NCBI GenBank assembly: GCA_900290315.1
Contig: OKRF01000378.1
Location: 488 to 7,015, forward strand
DNA: 6,528 nucleotides
Source of the DNA: Candidatus Sulfopaludibacter sp. SbA3
Lineage (GTDB): Bacteria; Acidobacteriota; Terriglobia; Bryobacterales; Bryobacteraceae
Direction of reading: 5' to 3'
Both the position numbers and the translations under genes were made by a program. The notes below the pieces were generated by a model, which worked only from the letters and a program-made list of their open reading frames with translations, was not told the DNA's origin and searched no databases. Positions within the stretch are counted from its first letter, which is position 1; each line of letters begins with the position of its first letter. This document shows positions 1 through 6,501 of the stretch, in pieces.

Positions 1-459
1 CCGAGCCGTTGTATTCCCCCCGGTGATCTGCTCGCTTTCGCGAGGACCAGGGCCGGAGGCAGCGGTTCCCCAGAGATCAACGTCCAGCCGCTGAAAGGCG
101 GCGAGCCTAGGTGCGTGCCTCTGGGGGCACGCCGGCGCCGGTCCCTGACGTGGGGACGCGCGCCCTTCATCCTTCGATATCCCCCGGCGGCCGAAGGCTG
201 GTATTCGACGAAGAGTTCTACTCCACCAATATCTGGCGGGTACCGCTCGGCAAGGCATCCCCGCACCCGCCCCCTCCGTTTCTTTCGTCTTCGCGTAGAG
301 ACGATAGTCCCGAATACTCGCCCGAGCAGCCCGGTACTCGCCATCGCCTGCAAGGCGATCCCCAGTCTGTCGGTGTCTCCGGATGGCCGCTGGCTGCTCT
401 ACTCCTCCTGCGGAATTTCCAGTGAGGCTGTCGATTTCGGCGCCCGGCATTCGATATAA
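1..459 (+). pseudogene. Decayed 3' remnant of a PD40/TolB-like beta-propeller protein
   Basis: No single frame is open and meaningful here, but propeller-blade pieces can be read in two frames. Positions 1-111 in frame 1 read like a PD40 blade (LLAFARTRAGGSG, then EINVQPLKGGEPR). From about 111 the signal moves to frame 3 (ASGGTPAPVPDVGTRALHP, SISPGGRRLVFDEEF, TNIWRVPLG), up to SPEYSP near 320. Around 340-410 it returns to frame 1 with a last blade (SLSVSPDGRWLLYSS), ending at a TAG at 457-459. In intact proteins these pieces are separated by further blades, so I infer internal deletions at both junctions as well as frame changes. Such propellers in acidobacteria often form the C-terminal half of winged-helix or protein-kinase regulators; the N-terminal part lies outside the window, so its role cannot be told. 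Assembly error is an alternative, but missing blades argue for real decay. Confidence 0.6.
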
Positions 460-463
460 CAGC

Positions 464-470
464 GAAGGAG
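464..470 (+). promoter_or_regulatory. Shine-Dalgarno of the YCII-like gene
   Basis: GAAGGAG lies 7 nt before the ATG at 478. It is the clearest ribosome binding site in the window and fixes the start of the YCII-like gene. The two regulator genes downstream have no such site. Confidence 0.75.
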
Positions 471-477
471 ACAAACA

Positions 478-894
478 ATGCGATTCATGATGATGGTCAA
501 GGCCAACAAAGACTCGGAGGCCGGCGTGATGCCCAGCGAAGAGATGATTGTCAAAATGGGCAAATACAACGAGGAGCTCATGAAGGCCGGCGTTCTCGTC
601 GATCTGGCCGGGCTGAAGCCAAGTTCCAACGGCTTCCGCGCTACTCGGGAGGCAAGCCGAGGATCATCGACGGCCCCTTCGCCGAGACCAAGGAGCTCAT
701 TGGCGGATACTGGATCATCAACGTGAAGTCGAGGGAAGAGGCGATCGAATGGGCACGCCGCGCGCCTGCTCCGCACCCGGACCAGGATTGCGAAATCGAA
801 GTCCGCCAATACTTTCGAGATGGCAGACTTCGCCCCCAGCGAAGCGGTGGACCGTGCCCGGGAGTTGGGCGAGAAACTCGCCGGGAGGAAGTAG
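478..894 (+). pseudogene. YCII/DGPF-domain protein, broken by two compensating frameshifts
   Basis: The start (MRFMMMVKANKDSEAG, residues 1-16) and the following helix (EEMIVKMGKYNEELMKAGVL) are typical of the YCII-related DGPF family, small dimeric alpha/beta-barrel proteins of mostly unknown function, often encoded near ECF sigma factors. The match continues to about 639, then moves to another frame for YSGGKPRIIDGPFAETKEL and on through EAIEWARRAPAPHP and EIEVRQYF, to about 815. It then returns to the original frame for EMADFAPSEAVDRARELGEK and a TAG at 892-894. The first break is a net loss of one base (mod 3) near 637-642. The second is best explained by one extra T in the TTT run at 813-815. 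As written, translation from the ATG ends early at 724-726, before the DGPF core is read. All three parts look conserved, so either the lesion is recent or there are two sequencing errors. No ECF sigma gene is adjacent. Confidence 0.75.
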
Positions 895-906
895 AATTCA
901 GAATTC

Positions 907-946
907 GCGCCGGAACCGCTCCGAATCCCTTCCCCGCCTCCGGCGC
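907..946 (+). repeat. Inverted repeat after the YCII-like gene
   Basis: GCGCCGGA at 907-914 is the exact reverse complement of TCCGGCGC at 939-946, separated by 24 nt. No T-tract follows, so it is a poor intrinsic terminator. It may be a weak transcript-end hairpin, or chance in GC-rich DNA. Two EcoRI-type GAATTC hexamers stand just before it (894-899 and 901-906), one base apart, with no evident function. Confidence 0.3.
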
Positions 947-970
947 ATCGTCACCGGCGCACGAGATAAG

Positions 971-1009
971 ATTTTTATAGTTGACATACGATTTTTATCG
1001 TTGTACCTT
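971..1009 (+). promoter_or_regulatory. Promoter with overlapping putative BlaI-type operator
   Basis: TTGACA at 981-986 matches the consensus -35 box exactly. A 17-nt spacer leads to a weak -10 candidate, TACCTT (1004-1009), which would start transcription at about 1016-1018, on the ATG of the repressor gene. The -35 is embedded in a direct repeat: ATTTTTATAGTTG (971-983) and ATTTTTATCGTTG (991-1003) differ at one base and lie 20 bp apart, about two helical turns. The second copy also contributes to a perfect dyad, ACGAT at 988-992 and ATCGT at 997-1001 around TTTT. BlaI/MecI repressors usually autoregulate by binding dyads over their own promoter; that this is the binding site here is inference from position. 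Confidence 0.6.
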
Positions 1010-1017
1010 ACTTCCAG

Positions 1018-1416
1018 ATGCCTTCGCACTCCTCCGATCCTCCGATGCCCACGGCCGCTGAAGTCGATATTCTCGCCGTCCTCTGGCGGCTGGGACCCGC
1101 CACGGTGCGGGAGGTACACGAGGCACTGGCCAAAGACTGCGGCTACAACACCACGCTCACGCAGATGCGCCTGATGGCCGACAAGGGACTTCTGATCCGC
1201 ACGGAGCGTTTTCGTTCACACGTGTACGAACCAGGCGTGGCCAAGGACCAGATGCAGAAGCGAATTGTGGGAGACCTGGTGAAGCGGGTCTTCGAGGGCT
1301 CGACGAAAGGGCTAGTCATGGGCGCCCTGGGAGCCAAGTCCACATCGGCTGAAGAGTTGGCGGATATTCGCCAGATGATCGAGAAGCTCGACAAGAAGAA
1401 ACGAGGGTCCAAATGA
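1018..1416 (+). CDS. BlaI/MecI/CopY-family transcriptional repressor
   Basis: A 132-residue protein of the usual length for penicillinase-repressor-type regulators. The N-terminal winged helix covers about residues 11-72: TAAEVDILAVLWRLGPATV, then the recognition helix region NTTLTQMRLMADKGLL (44-59) and a wing (RTERFRSHVYEP). Residues 80-125 form the C-terminal dimerisation helices. In staphylococcal BlaI the dimerisation region is cut at an Asn-Phe bond; by a remembered alignment the equivalent here is Gly102-Ala103 in LVMGAL, so the cleavage specificity probably differs. The ATG at 1018 was chosen because it gives a normal N-terminus; no Shine-Dalgarno precedes it and the predicted transcript begins almost at the ATG. 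ATG at 1045 is a possible later start. Its stop overlaps the ATG of the M56 peptidase gene (ATGA at 1413-1416), the standard repressor/sensor-protease pairing. The regulated genes beyond its own operon are unknown; a beta-lactam link cannot be assumed. Confidence 0.9.
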   Translation: MPSHSSDPPMPTAAEVDILAVLWRLGPATVREVHEALAKDCGYNTTLTQMRLMADKGLLIRTERFRSHVYEPGVAKDQMQKRIVGDLVKRVFEGSTKGLVMGALGAKSTSAEELADIRQMIEKLDKKKRGSK

Positions 1417-3260
1417 ACACATTCCAACTCCTGTCGGCTCAGCCGTGGGTGGAACGTCTCGGCGCGACGTTGTTGCACTTTCTCTGGCAGGGCGTCCTGA
1501 TCGCTGCTGTCTACGCTGCCGCGCGGAGATGGATTGCCCGCGCGTCCAGCCCGAACATTCGCTACGCCCTCGCGTGTACGGCGCTTGGGGTGATGGCCGC
1601 GGCGCCCGTGCTGACGTGGCTCTTGTTGAGTCCGCCGGCACCGTCCTTTGCTGCAATGCCGTTCGCGGCACCCGTCTCCGCCACCGCACCCGCCGCCGTC
1701 CGAACGGCCCCGATATCCTTTCCGGCAATCGTGAATGGCGTAGCGGCGGCCCCGCTCCTGCCTTGGGTGGTTGCCGTCTGGCTCGCGGGCGCCATGACTT
1801 TTTGGGTGCGCATGCTGGGCGGCTGGATTTGCGCCGAACGCCTCCGATCCAGGCTGGTGCGGCCCGCCCCTCGGGAATGGCAGCAAACTCTCGACCGGCT
1901 GAGGAAGAGCGTTCGCGTCTCGCGCCCAGTCCGCTTGCTCGTATCGTCCCTGGTCCAGTCGCCGGCGGTGGTGGGCTGGCTTCGCCCCGTCGTGCTGGTG
2001 CCGGTGGGCGCGCTCGCCGGCTTGCCGGCCCAGCAGATGGAAGCGCTTCTTCTTCACGAACTGGCGCACATTCGCCGCCATGATTATTGCGTCAACGTCT
2101 TGCAAAGCGTGGTCGAAGCCCTGCTGTTCTACCATCCGGCAATATGGTGGGTATCCGGACACATCCGCGCCGAGCGCGAACTCTGTTGTGACGATGTGGC
2201 CGTGCTGATCACAGGCGACGTGGACTCTTATGCCCGCGTCCTCGCGGAACTGGGAATGGCGAGCCATGCCCATTCCCAGGCTGTGATGGCGGCTAACGCC
2301 GGCTCCCTCGCGCACCGCATCGCCCGATTGCTTGGCGAGCCGCTTGGCGAATCGCGCCCAGCCTCGCGGACTTCACCGGGTCGCGGAGCCGTCGCCATCG
2401 CGATGTTCCTGGCCGTGACGGTGGTGGTGGTATTCGGTCAACCCTCCGCCCGGCCCAAATTTGAGGTTGCCTCCGTCAAGCCTTCCGAGGGGCAGGGCCT
2501 CCAGTCGGTGCGCCCCCTTCCCGGCGGGCTCAATGCGGACGCGACTGTCCGGCGGATGATGCAGAACGCCTACAACCTCCAGCCTTATCAAATCGCCGGT
2601 GGTCCGGATTGGGTAAACTCGGAGCGGTTTGAAGTGGATGCCAAGGCCGGCGGCAGCGCCAGTCGTGCGCAACTCTTCCTGATGCTGCAATCGCTCCTTG
2701 AAGAGCGCTTCCAGTTGAGGACGCATCGCGAAACCAGGGAAATGCCTGTCTATGCCCTTGTGGCCGCGAGGAGCGGGCTCAAGCTGCCGCCGCCCAAAGA
2801 AGGAGGCTGCGTGGAGCCTGCCGCGGACACGCCTTCCGAGTGGGCGGGAGGCAGAATGGCCGTGCCCATCAGCAGTGCGCGGCCTTTGCCTCTGTGCGGC
2901 GTCGCCAACGTGGGGCTGCAATTCGACGGACCGCATATGCAAGGCGGAAGAGTTCTCATGCCGGAGTTTGTCCGCATGCTCTCGCTGATCATGGGCCGCA
3001 CCGTCATAGACCGCACCGGTTTCACCGCGCGTTTTGATTTCCAAATGGATTTTCAGGCGGATGAAACCACCCCCGCGCTGCCGCCTCCTCCACCGGGCGC
3101 TCTCGAATCCAGGAACCCATCGATTCAGACCGCCCTGCAGGAACAGCTCGGCCTGCGGCTCGAATCCACCAAGGGCCCGGTCGACGTCGTCCTCGAATCC
3201 ACCAAGGGCCCGGTCGACGTCGTCGTCATCGATCGCGTGGAGCGGCCTGCCGCGAATTAA
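1413..3260 (+). CDS. BlaR1-like M56 membrane metallopeptidase fused to a TIGR03435 domain
   Basis: A 615-residue sensor protease. Hydrophobic segments at about 15-36, 51-73, 114-136 and 325-342 match the four-helix plan of BlaR1/MecR1. The zinc motif HELAH is at 215-219 and a further acidic ligand probably lies in AERELCCDD (253-261). From residue 348 the protein becomes a TIGR03435 domain: FEVASVKP (350-357), IAGGPDW (394-400), LEERFQLRTHRETREMPVYAL (429-449, split by no gap), a GRTVIDRTGF block (528-537), a proline-rich stretch at 554-561 and a conserved tail ending near 612. Two cysteines, 466 and 495, could pair outside the membrane. BlaR1 carries a penicillin-binding sensor at this place, so I infer that the TIGR03435 domain is extracytoplasmic and sensory; its ligand is unknown. 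The gene overlaps the repressor by 4 nt, with GAGGG at 1403-1407 in front, indicating coupled translation. An exact 11-residue duplication lies at 583-604. Confidence 0.9.
   Translation: MNTFQLLSAQPWVERLGATLLHFLWQGVLIAAVYAAARRWIARASSPNIRYALACTALGVMAAAPVLTWLLLSPPAPSFAAMPFAAPVSATAPAAVRTAPISFPAIVNGVAAAPLLPWVVAVWLAGAMTFWVRMLGGWICAERLRSRLVRPAPREWQQTLDRLRKSVRVSRPVRLLVSSLVQSPAVVGWLRPVVLVPVGALAGLPAQQMEALLLHELAHIRRHDYCVNVLQSVVEALLFYHPAIWWVSGHIRAERELCCDDVAVLITGDVDSYARVLAELGMASHAHSQAVMAANAGSLAHRIARLLGEPLGESRPASRTSPGRGAVAIAMFLAVTVVVVFGQPSARPKFEVASVKPSEGQGLQSVRPLPGGLNADATVRRMMQNAYNLQPYQIAGGPDWVNSERFEVDAKAGGSASRAQLFLMLQSLLEERFQLRTHRETREMPVYALVAARSGLKLPPPKEGGCVEPAADTPSEWAGGRMAVPISSARPLPLCGVANVGLQFDGPHMQGGRVLMPEFVRMLSLIMGRTVIDRTGFTARFDFQMDFQADETTPALPPPPPGALESRNPSIQTALQEQLGLRLESTKGPVDVVLESTKGPVDVVVIDRVERPAAN
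3159..3224 (+). repeat. Perfect 33-bp tandem duplication inside the M56-TIGR03435 gene
   Basis: Two identical 33-bp units, 3159-3191 and 3192-3224, each encode LESTKGPVDVV. The duplication is in frame and adds 11 residues to the C-terminal tail of the TIGR03435 domain (residues 583-593 and 594-604). As I recall the family, this segment occurs once, followed by a short strand such as the VIDRVERP seen here. Zero divergence between the copies suggests a very recent slippage event, or an assembly artefact. Confidence 0.95.
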
Positions 3261-3264
3261 CGCC

Positions 3265-3294
3265 TTGACACGTCCACTTCCACTGCGATATATA
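3265..3294 (+). promoter_or_regulatory. Promoter of the PadR-permease operon
   Basis: TTGACA (3265-3270) matches the -35 consensus, and TATATA (3289-3294) follows after 18 nt as a -10 box. Transcription would then start at about 3301-3304, only a few bases before the ATG at 3307. It lies in the 46-nt gap after the peptidase gene, so the downstream pair can be expressed independently of the upstream operon. Confidence 0.65.
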
Positions 3295-3318
3295 TGATTG
3301 CACTATATGGCAATCATA
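3293..3318 (+). promoter_or_regulatory. Palindromic operator candidate for the PadR regulator
   Basis: TATGATTGC (3293-3301) and GCAATCATA (3310-3318) are perfect reverse complements, 9 bp each, separated by 8 bp (ACTATATG). The palindrome touches the -10 box and covers the predicted transcription start and the start codon. Known PadR-type operators (ATGT-N8-ACAT) have the same 8-bp separation between half-sites. Autorepression by the PadR protein encoded immediately downstream is the natural reading, but this is inference from architecture. Confidence 0.6.
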
Positions 3319-3654
3319 GACACCGACGACAATGAGCGCAAAAAAGGCAGTGCCGAGTTCCTGGTACTCGCACAACTCGAAGGCCGGCCGCGCCACGGCT
3401 ACGAAATCGGAGTCGAGATCGAACGGCGGTCTGAAGGCGCGGTCTCGTTCCAGACCGCGTCCCTGTATCCGGTGCTTTACCGGCTCGAACGCAAGGGACT
3501 GATCGCCGGCCAGTGGGTGGAAGCCTCGGGACAACGCCGAAGACGATACTACAAACTGACGCCCGCGGGCCGAAAAATGTTATCGGAGCAGCGCCGGAGC
3601 TGGGGCGCCTTCCTGACTGCACTGCAGCGCGCCACGGGGCCGGAACATGCCTGA
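3307..3654 (+). CDS. PadR-family transcriptional regulator
   Basis: A 115-residue winged-helix protein matching the PadR N-terminal domain along its length. Visible landmarks are KKGSAEFLVLAQL (helix 1, residues 11-23), RPRHGYEIGVEIERRS (27-42), the recognition region TASLYPVLYRLERKGLI (50-66) and the wing QWVEASGQRRRRYYKLTPAGRKML (68-91, basic at its centre). It ends with one short helix, as in the small single-domain PadR forms linked to acidobacterial permeases. The ATG at 3307 is chosen over TTG at 3298 because the promoter predicts a transcript starting at about 3301-3304 and no Shine-Dalgarno favours either. Its stop (3652-3654) overlaps the permease start by 8 nt. It probably represses itself and the permease gene; the effector is unknown. 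Confidence 0.9.
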   Translation: MAIIDTDDNERKKGSAEFLVLAQLEGRPRHGYEIGVEIERRSEGAVSFQTASLYPVLYRLERKGLIAGQWVEASGQRRRRYYKLTPAGRKMLSEQRRSWGAFLTALQRATGPEHA

Positions 3655-6430
3655 CTTCCGGGCGTACGTCCGCCAGAATCTTCCGCCGCTAGGAGTCTCT
3701 GACATTCAGGAGGCGGAAATCGTGGAGGAATTGGCGCTCGACTTTCAGCAGAGTTACGAGCGCGCGCTACGCAGCGGACTCGATTCCGATCAGGCATGGC
3801 AAGAGGTCAGAATCCATGCCCGCCCCTGGCATGAATTGGGCCAGGAACTGCAGTCCGCGCTGGGCGAAGAGCAGGTCGCGCCCCCAGCGTCCGAGAGGAG
3901 TGAGGGAATGTTCGCACGCTTCCGTGAAGAGCTTGGCCGCGATTTGCGCTATGCCGCGCGCCAGTTGTGGAAGAGTCCAGGCTTTACCATCATGGCGGTG
4001 CTGATGCTGGCACTGGGCATCGGCGCCAATACCGCGATTTTCAGCCTGCTAAACGCCATCCTGCTCCGCAATCTGCCGGTGCAACACCCGGAGCAACTGG
4101 TCCTGTTCGGCAAGGCGGAGCCATCCGGCAGCACGGATTTCCTGCCGCATTCCAACACGCAGGTTTTTTCATACCCGTTTTTTCGAGACTTCCAGCGCCG
4201 GAACCAGGTCTTCTCGGAGGTGGCTGCCATCCAGAGCTTTCTGGTGTCGTCGCACGGCCGCGTGGGCCGCGGCGTCGACATGGAGAGAATGGACGTGGAG
4301 TTAGTCTCCGGCTCTTACTTCCGCACCCTCGGCGTGAATGCGGCCGCCGGCCGAGTGCTTAGCGACGCCGACGACCAGACGCCTGGAGCGCATCCGGTGG
4401 CCGTCGCCAGCTACGCCTGGTGGCGGAATCGCTTCGCCGGAGACCCTTCGATTGCTGGCAAAACGGTCACAATCGGATCGACTGTATACACCATCATCGG
4501 GGTCGCTCCGCCGGAATTCTTGGGTGTGACCGTGGGTCAGTCGCCCCATTTGTGGATCCCCCTGGCGATGCAGAAGCAGATTTGTCCGGACCGGTCGGGC
4601 TTGGACCAGAATCTGTTTCAATCGCTGCACCTGGTTGGCCGGCGCAAACCGGGAGTCAGCCAGGCACAGGCGCAGGCCAACACCAACTTGCTCTTTCGTC
4701 AGATCCTGCTCGGCTATCTCGGACCCCAACCCTCCCGGGAACACCGGGACGCCATTCAGCACGCGTGGATTGAATTGACCCCGGCAGCTACCGGACGCTC
4801 CGAGTTGCGCCGGGAATTCTCTTCGCCGCTGCAGATTCTGATGGGCGTGGTGGTGCTGGTGCTGCTGATCGCCTGCGCCAACGTGGCCAACCTTCTGCTG
4901 GCGCGGGCAGCGGCGCGGCGGCGCGAGATCGCCGTGCGCATGTCTCTGGGCGCGGAGCGGCCGCGGTTGATTCGCCAGTTACTGGCCGAAAGCGGATTGC
5001 TGGGGTCGGCCGGCGCGGTACTTGGAGTAGCCTTTGCCTGGGGAGCCAGCCGCCTCCTGCTCACGATGGTATCCACGGGATCTGAACTCGTCCCGATTCG
5101 CGTCGCGCCAGACGCCGGAGTATTGGCCTTCACGACGGCCGTCACGATCCTCACTGTGTTTCTCTTCGGTACCGCGCCTGCATTGCGTGCCACTCAGCTC
5201 AACCTCGCGACGTCGCTAAGGGCGGGCCGCGGCGTCATTTCCACCGGAGTGCGCAACCGCCTCACCCGCGGACTGGTGGTGGGCCAGGTGGCATTGTCGC
5301 TGGTCCTGCTGGCGGGCGCGGGATTGTTCCTGCGCAGCCTCACGAACCTCATGGATGTGGATGTGGGTTTCGACCGGCAGAACGTGCTCCGCGTGCGCAT
5401 TGACACCGCGGCCGCCGGCTACCAAACGGACCAGCGGCTCACCTCGATGATGCAGCGGCTGGAGGAGCGGGTTACGGCGTTACCCGGGATTCACAGCGCC
5501 AGCTTTGCCATGGATGTGTTCGATGGAGGCGGATGGTCGGAGGACGATATTACGGTGCCAGGCCGGACCAGATCCGACGCGGACCACGCCGCCGATTTCA
5601 ACCTTGTCGGCCCCGCGTATTTTGACGTGATGAAAACGCCCATCCTGCTGGGCCGCCCCCTGAGTCCGCGTGACAATGCGGCATCCCGCAAGGTTGCCGT
5701 CATCAATGAAACGATGGCGCGGACATACTTTCCCGGCGGTTCGCCGCTGGGCCGCACCTTCGGATTGGGAGACGCCGCCGAGTTGCAGAACGTCGAAGTG
5801 GTCGGCGTGGTGAAAGATGCCAAGTACATGAAGCTGGAAGAGAAGCAGATGGCCGCGGCCTTCTTTCCGTACGCACAGCATCGGCAAGAGTTCCTGTGCA
5901 ATTTCGTCGCCCGGTACAGCGGCGATGCTTCCCACGTTTTTCCCGCGATCCGAAGGGCGGCTGGTGAGATCGATGCGAATCTTCCAGTGGGCGAAGCGGC
6001 GACACTGGCGCAGATGGTCGACGATTTTGCGGTAAACCGCCGCCTGGTGGCGCAGCTCTCCGCGTTCTTTGGCATTCTCGGCGCTTTGCTGGCGTGCATC
6101 GGCATTTATGGAGTCATGTCCTACAGCATCACACGGCGGACCAACGAATTTGGCATCCGCATGGCGCTGGGCGCGAAGCGGCGCGATGTTCTGTGGGTGG
6201 TGCTGACGGAGGCTCTCTGGCTGGCGCTGGCCGGCGTGGGCATCGGGCTCGCCGTGACCTTGGGCTGCAGTCAACTGGTAGAGACTCTGCTGTTCGGAGT
6301 GCGACCCGATAATCCGCTGGTGCTGGGTCTTGCGGTCGCGGCGATGATCGGGGCGGCCCTGCTGGCGGGCTATCTCCCAGCGCGGCGCGCGACGCGGATC
6401 GATCCAACCGTGGCGCTGCGCTACGAGTAG
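3647..6430 (+). CDS. ADOP-type ABC transporter permease (duplicated FtsX/MacB, orphan)
   Basis: A 927-residue inner-membrane protein built as two MacB/FtsX permease halves. Residues 1-90 are a soluble, acidic helical N-terminal region (EAEIVEELALDFQQSYERAL) seen in PadR-linked family members. The first transmembrane helix (113-140, NTAIFSLLNAILL) leads into a MacB-type periplasmic domain to about 390. Three helices follow at 396-418, 447-473 and 488-514, with the FtsX signature REIAVRMSLGAE at 426-437. A second half repeats the plan: helix 543-563, periplasmic domain to about 795, then helices at 800-825, 848-875 and 888-911 with NEFGIRMALGAKRR at 833-846. In MacB the helices around this signature transmit motion to the ATPase. 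No ATPase gene is in the window, as is typical of this acidobacterial family, so any partner must be encoded elsewhere. The substrate is unknown. The gene starts inside the end of the PadR gene, so the two are translationally coupled. Confidence 0.92.
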   Translation: MPDFRAYVRQNLPPLGVSDIQEAEIVEELALDFQQSYERALRSGLDSDQAWQEVRIHARPWHELGQELQSALGEEQVAPPASERSEGMFARFREELGRDLRYAARQLWKSPGFTIMAVLMLALGIGANTAIFSLLNAILLRNLPVQHPEQLVLFGKAEPSGSTDFLPHSNTQVFSYPFFRDFQRRNQVFSEVAAIQSFLVSSHGRVGRGVDMERMDVELVSGSYFRTLGVNAAAGRVLSDADDQTPGAHPVAVASYAWWRNRFAGDPSIAGKTVTIGSTVYTIIGVAPPEFLGVTVGQSPHLWIPLAMQKQICPDRSGLDQNLFQSLHLVGRRKPGVSQAQAQANTNLLFRQILLGYLGPQPSREHRDAIQHAWIELTPAATGRSELRREFSSPLQILMGVVVLVLLIACANVANLLLARAAARRREIAVRMSLGAERPRLIRQLLAESGLLGSAGAVLGVAFAWGASRLLLTMVSTGSELVPIRVAPDAGVLAFTTAVTILTVFLFGTAPALRATQLNLATSLRAGRGVISTGVRNRLTRGLVVGQVALSLVLLAGAGLFLRSLTNLMDVDVGFDRQNVLRVRIDTAAAGYQTDQRLTSMMQRLEERVTALPGIHSASFAMDVFDGGGWSEDDITVPGRTRSDADHAADFNLVGPAYFDVMKTPILLGRPLSPRDNAASRKVAVINETMARTYFPGGSPLGRTFGLGDAAELQNVEVVGVVKDAKYMKLEEKQMAAAFFPYAQHRQEFLCNFVARYSGDASHVFPAIRRAAGEIDANLPVGEAATLAQMVDDFAVNRRLVAQLSAFFGILGALLACIGIYGVMSYSITRRTNEFGIRMALGAKRRDVLWVVLTEALWLALAGVGIGLAVTLGCSQLVETLLFGVRPDNPLVLGLAVAAMIGAALLAGYLPARRATRIDPTVALRYE

Positions 6431-6475
6431 GCCCGGGATTTCGCGGTGGGATGAAAATGGGGGCGCCTGGTAGCG

Positions 6476-6501
6476 CCGGCGATCTTGTCGCCGGTTCTTT
6501 T
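6476..6501 (+). terminator. Possible intrinsic terminator after the permease
   Basis: CCGGCGA (6476-6482) pairs perfectly with TCGCCGG (6488-6494) around a 5-nt loop, followed by TTCTTTT (6495-6501). It lies 45 nt after the permease stop and fits the end of the PadR-permease operon. The surrounding 6431-6528 has no convincing gene. The sequence around the stem (TAGCGCCGGCGATCTTG) also resembles short GC-rich repeats scattered between genes in acidobacteria, so it could be a repeat element that also ends transcription. Confidence 0.5.

Noticed and set aside
637..816. Programmed ribosomal frameshifting in the YCII-like gene
   Set aside because: No slippery heptamer or RF2-like stop context is seen at either break, and two opposite programmed shifts in one small gene would be unprecedented to my knowledge.
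988..1001. ACGAT-TTTT-ATCGT palindrome as a transcription terminator for the YCII-like gene
   Set aside because: The stem is only 5 bp and AT-rich, and it lies inside the promoter of the next operon; an operator is the better explanation.
1143..2315. A 390-codon open frame on the - strand opposite the repressor and peptidase genes
   Set aside because: It lies antisense to two clear genes, its composition is dominated by Arg, His and Gly with no recognisable domain, and GC-rich codon use readily opens such shadow frames.
3298..3306. TTG at 3298 as the start of the PadR gene
   Set aside because: The predicted transcript starts at about 3301-3304, after this codon, and the added residues (HY) match nothing typical; ATG at 3307 fits better.
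5480..6274. A 264-codon open frame on the - strand inside the permease gene
   Set aside because: It is a shadow of the strongly supported permease frame and shows no family resemblance.
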